The notes under the pieces were generated by a model. It was not told the DNA's origin. It saw only the letters and a program-made list of their open reading frames with translations, and made no database searches. A stretch of 26,833 bases of DNA from a virus. Each line of letters begins with the position of its first letter. Positions within the stretch are counted from its first letter, which is position 1. This document shows positions 1 through 8,758 of this stretch, one piece after another. The stretch spans positions 1-26,833 of IMG/VR virus record IMGVR_UViG_3300047564_001122; one strand, written 5' to 3'. The position numbers and the translations under genes were made by a program.

Positions 1-93
1 GTATCAGGTAGAACGAATGCGACCCATATTGAGCGACTGGGTATCAATCATGCATTTTTTGCAATTCAACCCCCTACCCCGTATTCCGGGCCT

Positions 94-132
94 TGTCACA
101 GCATCGATAGCCTGTGACAGCAAGTGTGACAG
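94..132. repeat. Three-copy TGTGACA/TGTCACA cluster before small terminase (cosB-like?)
   Basis: TGTCACA occurs at 94-100 and its reverse complement TGTGACA at 113-119 and 125-131. The first two copies form an inverted repeat with 8-base arms (94-101 and 112-119) and a 10-base spacer; the last two are direct repeats 12 bases apart. The cluster ends 12 bases before the start of the small terminase gene. In lambda, gpNu1 binds repeated R sites (cosB) in the same place relative to its gene, so a packaging-recognition role is possible; an operator is the alternative. The rest of 1-144 is AT-richer (T-run near 55-60) and holds no convincing gene or promoter. Confidence 0.45.
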
Positions 133-144
133 GCTGCGACTGTA

Positions 145-684
145 GTGCTGATCAGTGTTTCTGAAGCGGCGACCATCCTTCAGCTGACCAGCAGGGGCAG
201 CCTGTACCGCAAAGTGAACAGCGGTGAGATGGCCCACGTGCAGGGCCCAGGTGGCGTGAAGCTGCTGGAGCGCGATGGGTTGGAGGACCGCTGGCATGCG
301 GTGACCAGGCCCAAGGCCAGATCACCCAAGCCACGCAAGCCGGTGGTGTCAGTGCTTGATCGTGCGCCGGAGTCAGTGCCACCAGCTGCGCAGGAACGTG
401 GCGAGGTGATCCCTGAGTACAACGAGAGTCGCGCCAAGACGGAGTATGAGCGGGCCAACCTGCTCGAGCTGGAGCGGCGGCAGAAGGAAGGGCTGCTGGT
501 GGAGCGCAAGACGGTGGAGAGCACCTGGTCGGTGCTGGTGACCAATGCAAAGACCAAGCTGCTGGCGGTGCCCAGTCGTGCGAAGCAGCGCATCCCGCAC
601 CTGACGCTGGAGGAGGTTGAGATCCTCAACGACTTGGTGCGTGAATCGCTGGAGGATCTGGCGGGGTCTGGAGCGGAAGAATGA
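145..684 (+). CDS. Terminase small subunit (Nu1-like DNA packaging protein)
   Basis: The 179-residue protein would recognise the packaging site and load phage DNA onto the large terminase. Residues 1-50 look like the winged helix-turn-helix of the MerR/Nu1 type (ISVSEAATILQLT start). Residues 90-179 are a highly charged helical region with the ERANLLELERRQKEGLLVE pattern typical of Nu1-like proteins, where dimerisation and contact with the large subunit occur. The start is a GTG at 145, the first start codon after an in-frame TGA at 127; no clear Shine-Dalgarno is present, so the start is not certain. The last four bases overlap the ATG of the large terminase gene (ATGA), implying coupled translation. 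Length matches the family. Confidence 0.85.
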   Translation: MLISVSEAATILQLTSRGSLYRKVNSGEMAHVQGPGGVKLLERDGLEDRWHAVTRPKARSPKPRKPVVSVLDRAPESVPPAAQERGEVIPEYNESRAKTEYERANLLELERRQKEGLLVERKTVESTWSVLVTNAKTKLLAVPSRAKQRIPHLTLEEVEILNDLVRESLEDLAGSGAEE

Positions 685-2588
685 CAGTGCTGGATCCGCA
701 GCTGCTGGAACGCGGCTATGGCCTGTGGCGGCCACCGCCGAAGCTGACGCTGAGCGAATGGGCCGATCGGTTTGCGGTGTTGTCGGCGGAGAGCTCAGCG
801 GAAGCTGGCCGCTGGAAGACGCTGGCGTACCAGAAGGGGATCATGGATGCCTTCACCGATACGACGGTGGAGATGGTGGTGTGGATGAAGTCGGCCCGGG
901 TGGGTGCGACCAAGATCTTCAACCACGTCTGTGGGTATCACATCCACCAGGACCCGTGCCCGATCATGGTGGTGCAGCCCACGGTGGAAGACTCCGAGGG
1001 CTACAGCAAGGATGAGATCGCCCCGATGATTCGGGACACACCAGTGCTGCGTGAGCTGGTGAGTGAACCGAAGGCAAAGGATGGCAGCAACACCATCCTG
1101 CTCAAGGCGTTCCGTGGCGGGACGCTACAGATGGTGGGTGCGAACAGTGCTCGAGGGTTCCGGCGGGTCAGCCGACGGGTGGTGCTGTTTGATGAGGTCG
1201 ATGGCTATCCGGCGAGCACGCCGGAAGGGGACCAGATCAAGCTGGGCATCAAGCGGTCGGAGTATTACTGGAACCGGAAGATCGGGATCGCGAGCACCCC
1301 GACGACCAAAGACTTCAGCCGCATCGAGCGGTGGTTCAACATGTCGGACCAGCGGCGCTACTTCGTGCCCTGTCCTGATTGTGGCCACATGCAGTACCTG
1401 CGCTGGCCGCAGATGAAGTGGGAGAAGGGGCAACCGGAGACGGCTGCGTATGAGTGTGAGAACTGCAAGGTGCTGATTCCGCACCGGTTGAAGCGATGGA
1501 TGGTGGATCGCGGGGAGTGGCGTGCGACGGCAGAGGCGACACAGCCTGGCTTGGTTGGATTCCACCTGTGGGCTGGGTATAGCTACAGCCCGAATGCCAG
1601 CTGGGAGCAGCTGGTGCGGGAGTTCCTTGAGGTGAAGTCTGACCCGGATCAGCTGCGAACGTTTGTCAACACGTCGCTTGGTGAGTCTTATGAGATCGAC
1701 TATGCCGCGAAGCTGAGTGCCGATGGCCTGATGGCACGACGTGAGGCGTATGGCGCTGGGGAGGTGCCGGCTGGGGCGTTGCTGCTGACGGCTGGTGTCG
1801 ATGTGCAGGGTGGTGGCGGCAGTGCAGCCGATCGCCTGGTGGTCAGTGTCTGGGGCTGGGGGCAGGCAGAAGAATCATGGCTGGTGTGGCATCAGGAGAT
1901 CCACGGTGACCCGACACAACCTGAGGTGTGGGGTCAGTTGGTAGCAGTGTTGCAGTCCACCTGGACCCGGGCGGATGGCCGTGAGATGACGATCTCTCGA
2001 ATGGCGATCGACTCCGGTGGCCACGCTACCCATGAGGTGTACCAGTTCACCAGGGAATGGCGGCAGTACGGCGTGGTGGCGGTGAAGGGCAGCAGCAGCA
2101 GGGCGCAGGCGCCGGTGAACAAGGGCAAGCCGGTGGACATCAACTGGCGCGGGCAGACGATGAAGCGCGGCTGCACGTTGTACATGGTGGGAACCGACAC
2201 GATCAAGACGACGATCTACGGCAGGCTGCGGCAGCCGCCACCGGGGCCTGGGGCGTTCCATTTTGGGATGGCTGCAGACGATGAGTTCTTCCGGCAGCTG
2301 ACGGCAGAGAAGCAGGCGATGCGAACGGTGAAGGGTTTCCCGGTGAGGGAGTGGGTGAAGAAATCAGGCGACCGTAATGAGGCGCTGGATTGCCTGGTGT
2401 ATGCGTATGCCGCATTGCAGCTTGAGGCACGGCGCTACAACCGGGCGACGATGTGGGAGCAGCTGGAGCAGGCACCACCACCGCCGAGGGTCGTGCCGGT
2501 GGTGAAAGCACCAGAAGAGGATGAAGATGGCAATCCGGTGGTTGGTCTGCGGCGAAAGCGTGGAAACTGGTTGGCTGGTAGTCGGTAG
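681..2588 (+). CDS. Terminase large subunit (lambda GpA family)
   Basis: The 635-residue ATPase/nuclease would pump DNA into the prohead and cut it at genome ends. A deviant Walker A, KSARVGATK (70-78), closely resembles lambda gpA KSARVGYSK. Walker B is VVLFDEVD with acidic residues D171/E172. A zinc-ribbon-like set of cysteines is at C231, C234, C259 and C262. The nuclease half begins at AGVDVQ (D374) and ends with RNEALDCLVYAYAAL near 583-597, as in the GpA family (PF05876). Length is close to lambda gpA (641). It starts with the ATGA overlap after the small terminase and is followed by gpW and portal genes as in lambda. No interruption was seen. Confidence 0.95.
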   Translation: MTVLDPQLLERGYGLWRPPPKLTLSEWADRFAVLSAESSAEAGRWKTLAYQKGIMDAFTDTTVEMVVWMKSARVGATKIFNHVCGYHIHQDPCPIMVVQPTVEDSEGYSKDEIAPMIRDTPVLRELVSEPKAKDGSNTILLKAFRGGTLQMVGANSARGFRRVSRRVVLFDEVDGYPASTPEGDQIKLGIKRSEYYWNRKIGIASTPTTKDFSRIERWFNMSDQRRYFVPCPDCGHMQYLRWPQMKWEKGQPETAAYECENCKVLIPHRLKRWMVDRGEWRATAEATQPGLVGFHLWAGYSYSPNASWEQLVREFLEVKSDPDQLRTFVNTSLGESYEIDYAAKLSADGLMARREAYGAGEVPAGALLLTAGVDVQGGGGSAADRLVVSVWGWGQAEESWLVWHQEIHGDPTQPEVWGQLVAVLQSTWTRADGREMTISRMAIDSGGHATHEVYQFTREWRQYGVVAVKGSSSRAQAPVNKGKPVDINWRGQTMKRGCTLYMVGTDTIKTTIYGRLRQPPPGPGAFHFGMAADDEFFRQLTAEKQAMRTVKGFPVREWVKKSGDRNEALDCLVYAYAALQLEARRYNRATMWEQLEQAPPPPRVVPVVKAPEEDEDGNPVVGLRRKRGNWLAGSR

Positions 2589-2610
2589 CCTGCGCTAGGA
2601 GGTAGATCGC

Positions 2611-2808
2611 ATGGCTTTCACTCAGACGCAATACGATGATCTGACGGCTGCGATTGCCGAAGGTGTCACGACAGTGAAGAGCAACGGTCGTGAGGTGTCG
2701 TATCGCAATCTGAGCGATATGTTGCGGCTGCGCGATCAGATGGCAGCAGAGCTTGGTATTGCTGGCGCCGGCCGATGGCGCAAGTATGCCAGCTTCAAGA
2801 GGGACTGA
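2611..2808 (+). CDS. Head-tail connector/joining protein gpW
   Basis: This 65-residue protein matches lambda gpW in size, position and composition: a helical N-terminus, a short basic hairpin (VKSNGREVSY, about 22-31), a second helix (LSDMLRLRDQMAAEL) and a basic tail. gpW closes the portal after DNA packaging so that gpFII and the tail can attach. An excellent Shine-Dalgarno, AGGAGGT, lies at 2597-2603, 7 bases before the ATG. Its TGA overlaps the portal ATG (TGATG at 2806-2810). Confidence 0.85.
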   Translation: MAFTQTQYDDLTAAIAEGVTTVKSNGREVSYRNLSDMLRLRDQMAAELGIAGAGRWRKYASFKRD

Positions 2809-4217
2809 TGGCAAAACGTAAGGCATCCCGTGACCAGCTGGAGATTGCGCTGAAGACTGCGCAGAAGGAGCTGGCGATCACTCACCTGCGAGCGTTTGAA
2901 GCAGCAAAGGAAACTCGGCGCACCGAGAACTGGTACACCAAGAATGGCGGGCCCAATTCTGATATTCGCGTTGCGTTGAGCATGCTGGTGCGACGGCACC
3001 AGGACTTGATCGATTCCAATCCTTGGGCCAACCGTGCCATCAAGGTCATCTGCAACAACTGGATCGGTGATGGGATCATCGGATCACCGGTTGGTGCGTC
3101 GAAGCGTTACTTGGGCGCATGGAACGATTGGGCGGACACGGTTGAGTGTGACCATGACGGCAAGCTCAACTGGTATGGGCTGCAGAACCTGATCGCCCGT
3201 ACGACGGCTGCTCGAGGGTCGTGCCTGATCCGGCGACGGGTGGATGAGACGATGATGAATCAAGGGCTGGTGCCCTTGCGGCTGCAGGTGATGGAGCCGG
3301 ACATGCTGGACATGGGGAAGGACGACGGCAGCCGGATCAAGTTTGGCAAGCAGTACAGCATCAGCGGTCGGCTGGAGGGCTACTGGCTGCGGGACACGCA
3401 CCCAGGGGAGACCGACTGGCGTGGGGTGAAGATCAGCTCTACCTTTGTGCCAGCCTCTGAGATCCTCCACACGTATGAGGTGCTGAGGCCCCAGCAGGCG
3501 ATTGGTGTGCCGTTTGGGTCGTCGGTGCTGCTGCACCTGCGTGATGTTGAGGATATTGCGCAAGCGCAGCTGCTCAAAACAAAGATCGCGGCATGCTTCA
3601 CAGCTTTTGTGTACAGCAATGAGCCATCAGAGTTTGATGCTGGCGGCAGTGTGCTGACGGAGTCGCTGGAGCCTGGCGCGATTGAGATCCTGCCTGATGG
3701 CAAGCAGATCACATTCTCCAACCCACCGCAATCACCGGATTACGTCAGCCATCAGAAGCACCATTTACACGCAATCGCGGCCGGGTATGGAGTGACGTAT
3801 GAAGCATTGACCGGCATTCTGTCGGATGTGAACTTCAGCTCAGCCCGTATGGGTTGGATTGAGTTCCACCGCAACGTGGCGGCATGGCGTTGGAACGTCA
3901 GCATCCCGCAGGTGATGGATCCGATCCATCGGTGGTTCAATGATGCCGCAACGCTGGCCCAGGTACGCGGTCCACGCAAAGTGGTCTGGACGCCACCGCG
4001 GCGTGAGCTGGTGGATCCAGCGAAGGAGATGAGTGCCTTGATTGAAGGCGTGAAGGCTGGCTTCATGTCCCTCTCTGAGGTGCAGAGATCTCTTGGCTAC
4101 ATTCCGACTGAAGTGATGGACGAACTGCAGGCAGACATCGCCAATGCTCGAATCAAGGGGCTGTCCTTGAGTGTTGATGGTGGAGAGACTCAACCTCTTG
4201 GTGTTGAAGTTCCATAG
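2808..4217 (+). CDS. Portal protein (lambda GpB family)
   Basis: The 469-residue protein would form the dodecameric ring through which DNA enters and to which the connector binds. Recognisable lambda-family (PF05136) stretches include DLIDSNPWANRAIKVICNN (about 58-76), RRRVDETM, the HTYEVLRPQQAIGVP segment (about 220) and the YGVTYEALTGILSDVNFSSA-type motif (about 330-350). I chose the ATG at 2808 because it overlaps the gpW stop (TGATG) and follows AGAGGG; an upstream in-frame ATG at 2775 would overlap gpW by 34 bases. It is followed 9 bases later by the protease/capsid gene. Confidence 0.93.
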   Translation: MAKRKASRDQLEIALKTAQKELAITHLRAFEAAKETRRTENWYTKNGGPNSDIRVALSMLVRRHQDLIDSNPWANRAIKVICNNWIGDGIIGSPVGASKRYLGAWNDWADTVECDHDGKLNWYGLQNLIARTTAARGSCLIRRRVDETMMNQGLVPLRLQVMEPDMLDMGKDDGSRIKFGKQYSISGRLEGYWLRDTHPGETDWRGVKISSTFVPASEILHTYEVLRPQQAIGVPFGSSVLLHLRDVEDIAQAQLLKTKIAACFTAFVYSNEPSEFDAGGSVLTESLEPGAIEILPDGKQITFSNPPQSPDYVSHQKHHLHAIAAGYGVTYEALTGILSDVNFSSARMGWIEFHRNVAAWRWNVSIPQVMDPIHRWFNDAATLAQVRGPRKVVWTPPRRELVDPAKEMSALIEGVKAGFMSLSEVQRSLGYIPTEVMDELQADIANARIKGLSLSVDGGETQPLGVEVP

Positions 4218-4226
4218 CCTGACGGC

Positions 4227-6161
4227 ATGGAACACAAACCTCCTTGTGATCTGCGTCGCGCTGCATTCCAGCCAGCGACACTGAACCGCGACAGCCGAAC
4301 GATCGAGCTGACGTGGACGACAGGAGCACGAGGGCGTCGTGCGTCCTGGTTTGATGGCGACTGGTATGAGGAGCTCGATATGAGCGCTTCTGCCGTTCGT
4401 CTCGACCGGTTGAACAGTGGCGCTGCGCTACTGAACAACCATCAATCTGGTGACCTGTCCAACATCCTTGGGGTGGTGGAGAGGGCATGGATTGAGAACG
4501 GGGAAGGCCGTGCGCGTGTGCGCTTCAGTGAGCGTGCAGACGTTGATCCAATTTGGAACGACGTTGCAAACGGCATCATCCGCAATGTCTCGGTTGGGTA
4601 TCAGGTCCATCGGTGGTCTGATCCCATTCGTGGTGCGGAGAAGGATCCCCCGACCTACAGAGCGCTGGATTGGGAACCAATGGAGCTCAGCCTCGTTGGT
4701 GTGCCATTCGACGCCGGTGCCCAGACCCGAAATTCAATCACGGACACTTCCATGCCCGATCTCCTGAAAAGCCAGGCCGGAGGTGATCCGGCCGTTGTGC
4801 AGCAGCCTGCGGAGCAGGTGCGCGCTGCGGACCCCAATCCCCCCCAGCCTGAGCCGGTGCCTGCCGCCGATCAGGAGCTGCAGCGCACTGCTGCTGAACT
4901 GCGTCGTGAGCGCGACCTGCTGCGCCTCGGCCAGGAAGCTGGCCTTACCGCTGAGCAAACCGATGAGCTGATCCGTTCCGGTAAGTCGGTGATGGACTGC
5001 AGCCGTGAAGCGGTGCGGCTGGTGCGGGAGCGACTGGAAGGCAACACGCCGACCATCGCCAACCCTGCTCGCGGTATCGAGGTCACCCGCGACCAAGGCG
5101 ACACCCTGCTGCGTGGCATTGGTGAAGCCCTGTCCGCTCGGGTGATGCCCGGCAATCCCGTCAGTGACCTGGGCCGTGAGTATCGCGGCTACAGCCTGAT
5201 CGAGTTCGCCCGGATGTACCTCGAGTCGCGTGGTGTCAACACCCGTGGGCTGAGCAAGACCGAGATCGTCACCCGTGGTTTCCATTCCACCAGTGATTTC
5301 CCGCTGCTGTTCTCCAACCTGGCCGGCAAGTCGCTTGACGCTGCCTATCAGGAGGAGCCCCACACCTGGAAGCCGATCGCCCGGCAACGCAACCTGCCCG
5401 ACTTCAAGCTGGCCTCCGATCTCGTGATCGGTGGTGATCTCACTCCTGAGGTGCTGCTCGAAGGTGGTGAGTACCGCGCCGGCACGCTGAAGGAAGCGCA
5501 GCATCAGTGGAAGCTGGCGACCTACGCCCGCAAGCTGACGGTCACTCGTCAGGCGATCATCAACGACGACCTGTCGGCCCTCGAGGGTGTGCCCGAAATG
5601 CTGGGCCGTGGCTTCCGTCGTCTGGAATCCAACCTGGTCTGGGCCCTGATCACCGGTAATGCGGTGACCAGCGTCGACGGTCAGGTGCTGTTCCATGCCA
5701 GCCACAACAACACCGGCAGCGGCGCGATTGGCACCACGGGCTTCAATGCCATGCGGAAGGCGATGCGGAAGCAGACCGACATCGCGGGCAACACTGTCAA
5801 CCTTGCGCCCAGCTACATGATGGTGCCGACGGATCTGGAGGCCACTGCTCTGCAGTTCCTCTATCCGACGGGCTTCATGCCGAGTGCCCGCGTCGGCGCT
5901 GATGGCCCTGTGACCGCGCAAACCGCCGGGATGCAGCTGATCGTTGAGCCGCGGCTTGATGGTTCGGCCACTCAGTGGTACGCCGCTGCGGCGCCTGGTG
6001 CGGTGGAAGGCATCGTTTACGGCTACCTCGCTGGTGAGGAAGGCCCGACGGTGACCACGAATGAGAAGCGTGATCCTGATGGCGTTGAGCTGCTGGCCCG
6101 CTTCGACTTCGGTTGTGCGGTGAAGGACTACCGCTTCATCTATCGCTCCTCGGGTACCTGA
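4227..6161 (+). CDS. Prohead protease / major capsid protein fusion
   Basis: This 644-residue single chain joins an S78-type (HK97-like) prohead protease to an HK97-fold major capsid protein. Residues about 15-175 are the protease: the catalytic-type His is in LLNNHQ (H72) and the Ser in NVSVGYQV (S122), followed by the family-typical MELSLVGVPFD (152-162). Residues 176-300 are a Pro/Gln-rich linker and charged helices, which fit a scaffold-like delta region. From about 320 the capsid domain follows, with GDLTPEVLLEGGEYRAGTLK and TRQAIINDDLSAL-like segments. The protease would release itself and the scaffold during head maturation. An internal ATG at residue 176 (about 4752) could start a separate capsid product, but no good ribosome site precedes it. 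The same fusion is known in other siphoviruses. Confidence 0.92.
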   Translation: MEHKPPCDLRRAAFQPATLNRDSRTIELTWTTGARGRRASWFDGDWYEELDMSASAVRLDRLNSGAALLNNHQSGDLSNILGVVERAWIENGEGRARVRFSERADVDPIWNDVANGIIRNVSVGYQVHRWSDPIRGAEKDPPTYRALDWEPMELSLVGVPFDAGAQTRNSITDTSMPDLLKSQAGGDPAVVQQPAEQVRAADPNPPQPEPVPAADQELQRTAAELRRERDLLRLGQEAGLTAEQTDELIRSGKSVMDCSREAVRLVRERLEGNTPTIANPARGIEVTRDQGDTLLRGIGEALSARVMPGNPVSDLGREYRGYSLIEFARMYLESRGVNTRGLSKTEIVTRGFHSTSDFPLLFSNLAGKSLDAAYQEEPHTWKPIARQRNLPDFKLASDLVIGGDLTPEVLLEGGEYRAGTLKEAQHQWKLATYARKLTVTRQAIINDDLSALEGVPEMLGRGFRRLESNLVWALITGNAVTSVDGQVLFHASHNNTGSGAIGTTGFNAMRKAMRKQTDIAGNTVNLAPSYMMVPTDLEATALQFLYPTGFMPSARVGADGPVTAQTAGMQLIVEPRLDGSATQWYAAAAPGAVEGIVYGYLAGEEGPTVTTNEKRDPDGVELLARFDFGCAVKDYRFIYRSSGT

Positions 6162-6201
6162 TGGAGCCTGTTCTAATCAATCAACCTGAGGACTTCTTCC
6201 G

Positions 6202-6537
6202 ATGAAAAACTTCGTTCAAGAGGGTGAGTACCTGCGGATGACGGCACCGTATGCCGTCAGTTCCGGTGGTGGCGCCCTGGTTGGTGCCACGTTCGGCGTG
6301 GCTGTGACCGATCTGGCCAATGCTGAGGTCGGTGTGTTCGCCCTGGAAGGGGTGTACACGCTGACCAAGGCGACGGGTGCCAGCACCGGCGGCGCGCAGG
6401 GCGCCAAGGCGTACTGGATCGCTGCAGACAAGAAGGTGACTGCTGCCTCGAGTGGTAACACCCTGATCGGGGTGTTTGCTGCCACCTGCGCCGATGGTGA
6501 CGCGACCGCGAATGTGCGGCTGAACGGATCGTTCTGA
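6202..6537 (+). CDS. Head decoration/cement protein, DUF2190 family
   Basis: The 111-residue protein begins MKNFVQEGEYLRMTAPYAVSS, a DUF2190 signature, followed by GGGALVGATFGVAVTD and the closing V.LNGSF strand. DUF2190 proteins sit on the capsid surface and stabilise the head, taking the role of lambda gpD. The position directly after the capsid gene supports this. A TGAGGA ribosome site lies at 6187-6192, 9 bases before the ATG. The gene is followed at once by a strong GC hairpin (6547-6566). Confidence 0.88.
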   Translation: MKNFVQEGEYLRMTAPYAVSSGGGALVGATFGVAVTDLANAEVGVFALEGVYTLTKATGASTGGAQGAKAYWIAADKKVTAASSGNTLIGVFAATCADGDATANVRLNGSF

Positions 6538-6546
6538 TCCTGACCT

Positions 6547-6579
6547 GGCCCCGGGAAACCGGGGCCTCCATTCTTCATT
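6547..6579 (+). terminator. GNRA-capped 8-bp hairpin after head genes, probable intrinsic terminator
   Basis: A perfect 8-bp GC stem (GGCCCCGG at 6547-6554, CCGGGGCC at 6559-6566) encloses a GAAA tetraloop at 6555-6558. It is followed by a broken T-rich stretch (tccattcttcatt, 6567-6579). The stem is very stable, but the T-tract is interrupted, so this may be partial termination or an RNA-stabilising end for the abundant capsid transcript. It lies 9 bases after the decoration-protein stop. Confidence 0.6.
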
Positions 6580-6590
6580 GAGGCACAGCC

Positions 6591-6857
6591 ATGGGCGCTG
6601 CGGTTGGATTTCTTGGGAGCGATGGCAAGGGCCGGACGGTAAGCCCGAGCGATCCGCTGCCGATCGTCACTGGCTTCTCGATTCCGAAGCACGACTACGC
6701 GGAGCTGAGCTACACCGGCAGCGACATGACTGGCGTCACCTACAAGCTGGGCGGCACCTGGGACACTTCCACCAACATCTACACGGGCGGAACCATCGTC
6801 GGCCAGCTGGAGCTGGTCTACGACGGCGGGAACCTCGTCCAGATCGTGGAGGTCTGA
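6591..6857 (+). CDS. Small hypothetical protein preceding the adhesin
   Basis: This 88-residue protein is not recognised. It is rich in Gly, Thr and Tyr, has no membrane segment, and its C-terminal half (LGGTWDTSTNIYTGGTIVG) looks like beta structure common in virion proteins. It starts 24 bases after the hairpin stem, with GAGG at about 6580-6583 as the likely ribosome site, and ends 3 bases before the adhesin ATG, so the two are probably co-translated. The context suggests a structural or fibre-associated protein, but no function can be assigned. Confidence 0.7.
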   Translation: MGAAVGFLGSDGKGRTVSPSDPLPIVTGFSIPKHDYAELSYTGSDMTGVTYKLGGTWDTSTNIYTGGTIVGQLELVYDGGNLVQIVEV

Positions 6858-6860
6858 CCC

Positions 6861-8318
6861 ATGGGATACCAGTTCAATCCGTTCACGGGCAATCTTGACA
6901 TCGTTGGTGACGGCGGTGGTGGCGGTGGTGACGGTGGCGACATCACGGCAGTCACAGCAGGCACCGGCCTGAGCGGCGGCGGCACCAGCGGCTCAGTGAC
7001 GCTGAGCTTGGCCAACACGGCCGTGACGGCCGGCAGCTACACCTACGGCTCGTTCACGGTTGACGCGCAGGGGCGGATCACCAGCGCCAGCAACGGCACA
7101 GCTCCTGTCACGGGAGTCACCGCGGGCACGGGCCTCAGCGGTGGCGGGGCCGGTGGAGGGGTGACACTCACCCTGGCCAACACGGCCGTGACGGCCGGCA
7201 GCTACACCTACGGTTCGTTCACGGTTGATGCCCAGGGGCGGATCACCAGCGCCAGTAACGGTACGGCTCCTGTCACCAGCGTGACGGCCACCGGGCCGAT
7301 CAGCAGCAGTGGCGGCACCACGCCAACGATCAGCACCAGCATGGCAAGCAACCGCCTGTTGGGCCGCACTACGGCAGGGACCGGCGTTGCTGAGGAGATC
7401 AGCATTGGCACGGGCCTGAGCCTCACTGGCGGCACGCTGTCCAGCACGGGCGGTGGTGGTGGTGGCGGCACATCCCTGGATGTGCAGGTCTTCACGGCCA
7501 ACGGAACGTGGACAAAGCCGGCTAATGCAGAGCTGGTAAAGGTCTGGATGGCCGGCGGTGGCGGTGGCGGTGGCTCGGGCCGCAGGGGCGCATCTGGCAC
7601 CGATCGTGGTGGTGGTGGCGGTGGCGGTGGTGCTGCCTGTGTTTACTTTGAGGCCAATCCATCACGATTTAATGCAACAGAAGCGATTGTCATCGGAGCT
7701 GCTGGAGTTGGCGGCGCTGGGCCAACTACCAATGATACCAATGGCGCAAATGGCACCATAGGCGGCACTACAACATTTGCGGGCATTAACGCCGTAGGCG
7801 GCAACTTTGGCTCTGGAGGATCAACAACTGGCGGCGCCGGAGGAGCGGCAAGGGCATTTACTTGTTTCTATCAAGGGTTTGATGCCGCCCTGGCTTCTAC
7901 TATTGCCGGCGGGGATGGATCCGCTACCGGCTCGGGTGGTACCATTTCCGCTTGCACGGGAATTAGATCAAATGGCGGCGGCGGCGGCTGTGGAATTACA
8001 TCTACAAACACTAGAGTTGGAACAGGTGGTTCCTCGCAAGGAATTTCTGGCGGAACAATCGGCACAGTTTTCCCAGGCGGTAGCGCAATAACAGGAGACG
8101 GAAGTAATGGCCAAGACGGCAGCCTCATTCGTTATTTTGGTGTAGGTGGCGGCGGTGGTAACGGTCATCCAACCGGGTCGGGTGGCCGAGGAGGTGATGG
8201 CATTGCCTATGGCGCAGGCGGCGGCGGTGCAGGTGCAAGCCTCAATGACAATGTTGGCGGCAGAGGCGGCAATGGTGGACCTGGCGTTGTTGTAATCATC
8301 ACCACGATCAAGCCATGA
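6861..8318 (+). CDS. Tail fibre/adhesin with tandem repeats and glycine-rich C-terminal domain
   Basis: The 485-residue protein is likely a receptor-contacting fibre. Residues 1-30 ([19 protein letters not shown]) form a short attachment region. Residues 31-140 are two 55-residue repeats containing [20 protein letters not shown], a module common in fibres. Residues about 150-210 carry [19 protein letters not shown], also typical of fibres. From about 212 ([20 protein letters not shown]) to the end is a polyglycine domain with runs of 6-8 Gly and repeated GGNG/GGAG turns, like the Gly-rich C-terminal domains of tail adhesins. Base use shifts to AT-richer from about 7640, inside the Gly-rich part, suggesting a separately acquired receptor-binding end. 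Its last four bases overlap the next gene (ATGA). A fibre gene between head genes and gpFII is unusual. Confidence 0.8.
   Translation: MGYQFNPFTGNLDIVGDGGGGGGDGGDITAVTAGTGLSGGGTSGSVTLSLANTAVTAGSYTYGSFTVDAQGRITSASNGTAPVTGVTAGTGLSGGGAGGGVTLTLANTAVTAGSYTYGSFTVDAQGRITSASNGTAPVTSVTATGPISSSGGTTPTISTSMASNRLLGRTTAGTGVAEEISIGTGLSLTGGTLSSTGGGGGGGTSLDVQVFTANGTWTKPANAELVKVWMAGGGGGGGSGRRGASGTDRGGGGGGGGAACVYFEANPSRFNATEAIVIGAAGVGGAGPTTNDTNGANGTIGGTTTFAGINAVGGNFGSGGSTTGGAGGAARAFTCFYQGFDAALASTIAGGDGSATGSGGTISACTGIRSNGGGGGCGITSTNTRVGTGGSSQGISGGTIGTVFPGGSAITGDGSNGQDGSLIRYFGVGGGGGNGHPTGSGGRGGDGIAYGAGGGGAGASLNDNVGGRGGNGGPGVVVIITTIKP
6951..7280 (+). repeat. Two 165-bp in-frame tandem repeats in the adhesin gene
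   Basis: Repeat 1 spans 6951-7115 and repeat 2 spans 7116-7280; each encodes 55 residues. The second two-thirds are nearly identical at the DNA level (for example, the stretch around 7012-7050 recurs at 7177-7215), while the first third has diverged. This indicates a fairly recent duplication within the fibre shaft, and the repeats could recombine to vary shaft length. Confidence 0.85.
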
Positions 8319-8758
8319 AAAGGATTGCACACATCGCCGATGGCTTTATCGCCAACATCTCCATCCTCCCGGATAACTTTGAGCTTCCCGTAGATACAAT
8401 GCTTGAAAGCGATGCTTTGGAGCAGGGTTATACACGGCGTCCAAAGACAGAAGCCGAGCTGGCCGAAGAGTATCGCTTATCTCATCCGCCACGGTGGATT
8501 GAGTTTAGCGATGCGCTGCCAGTTGAGGTGGATCAGTTGCTAACTGCCGCGCAGGCCGTCTCGCCGCGTCTTGCGCTAGCGCTCGGCGTGGGACTAGGGA
8601 AAGCCGCTGATGGTGACAGTAGAGTATTTCTAAATGCCTGGCAGACGGCTCGTGGTATCGGCTTGGTGTCGCCTGAGCTGATGATTGGCCTTCAGGGATT
8701 GGCTGTGCAGTTTGACCTGCCTGCTGAGTTTGTTGCTGGCTTGGCTGCATCGCAGTAG
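8315..8758 (+). CDS. Fibre-associated hypothetical protein (possible adhesin companion)
   Basis: This 147-residue protein overlaps the adhesin stop by four bases (ATGA), the usual arrangement for a fibre and its assembly chaperone or cap. The N-terminus ([19 protein letters not shown]) is beta-like, and residues about 60-147 are mainly helical and Ala/Leu-rich. No named domain was recognised. Base composition stays lower in GC than in flanking genes, like the end of the adhesin, so the two probably moved together. A tail-fibre assembly chaperone is a reasonable inference but unproven. Confidence 0.72.
   Translation: MKRIAHIADGFIANISILPDNFELPVDTMLESDALEQGYTRRPKTEAELAEEYRLSHPPRWIEFSDALPVEVDQLLTAAQAVSPRLALALGVGLGKAADGDSRVFLNAWQTARGIGLVSPELMIGLQGLAVQFDLPAEFVAGLAASQ

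Noticed and set aside
4-297. 97-residue - strand frame at the left edge
   Set aside because: Overlaps the terminase small subunit start and the repeat cluster; no motif and low-complexity His/Gln/Ala composition.
4734-5921. 395-residue open frame on the - strand opposite the capsid domain
   Set aside because: It lies wholly antisense to a well-recognised capsid gene; its Gln/His/Gly/Ala-rich composition is what GC-biased codons give in the complementary frame, and it has no recognisable motif.
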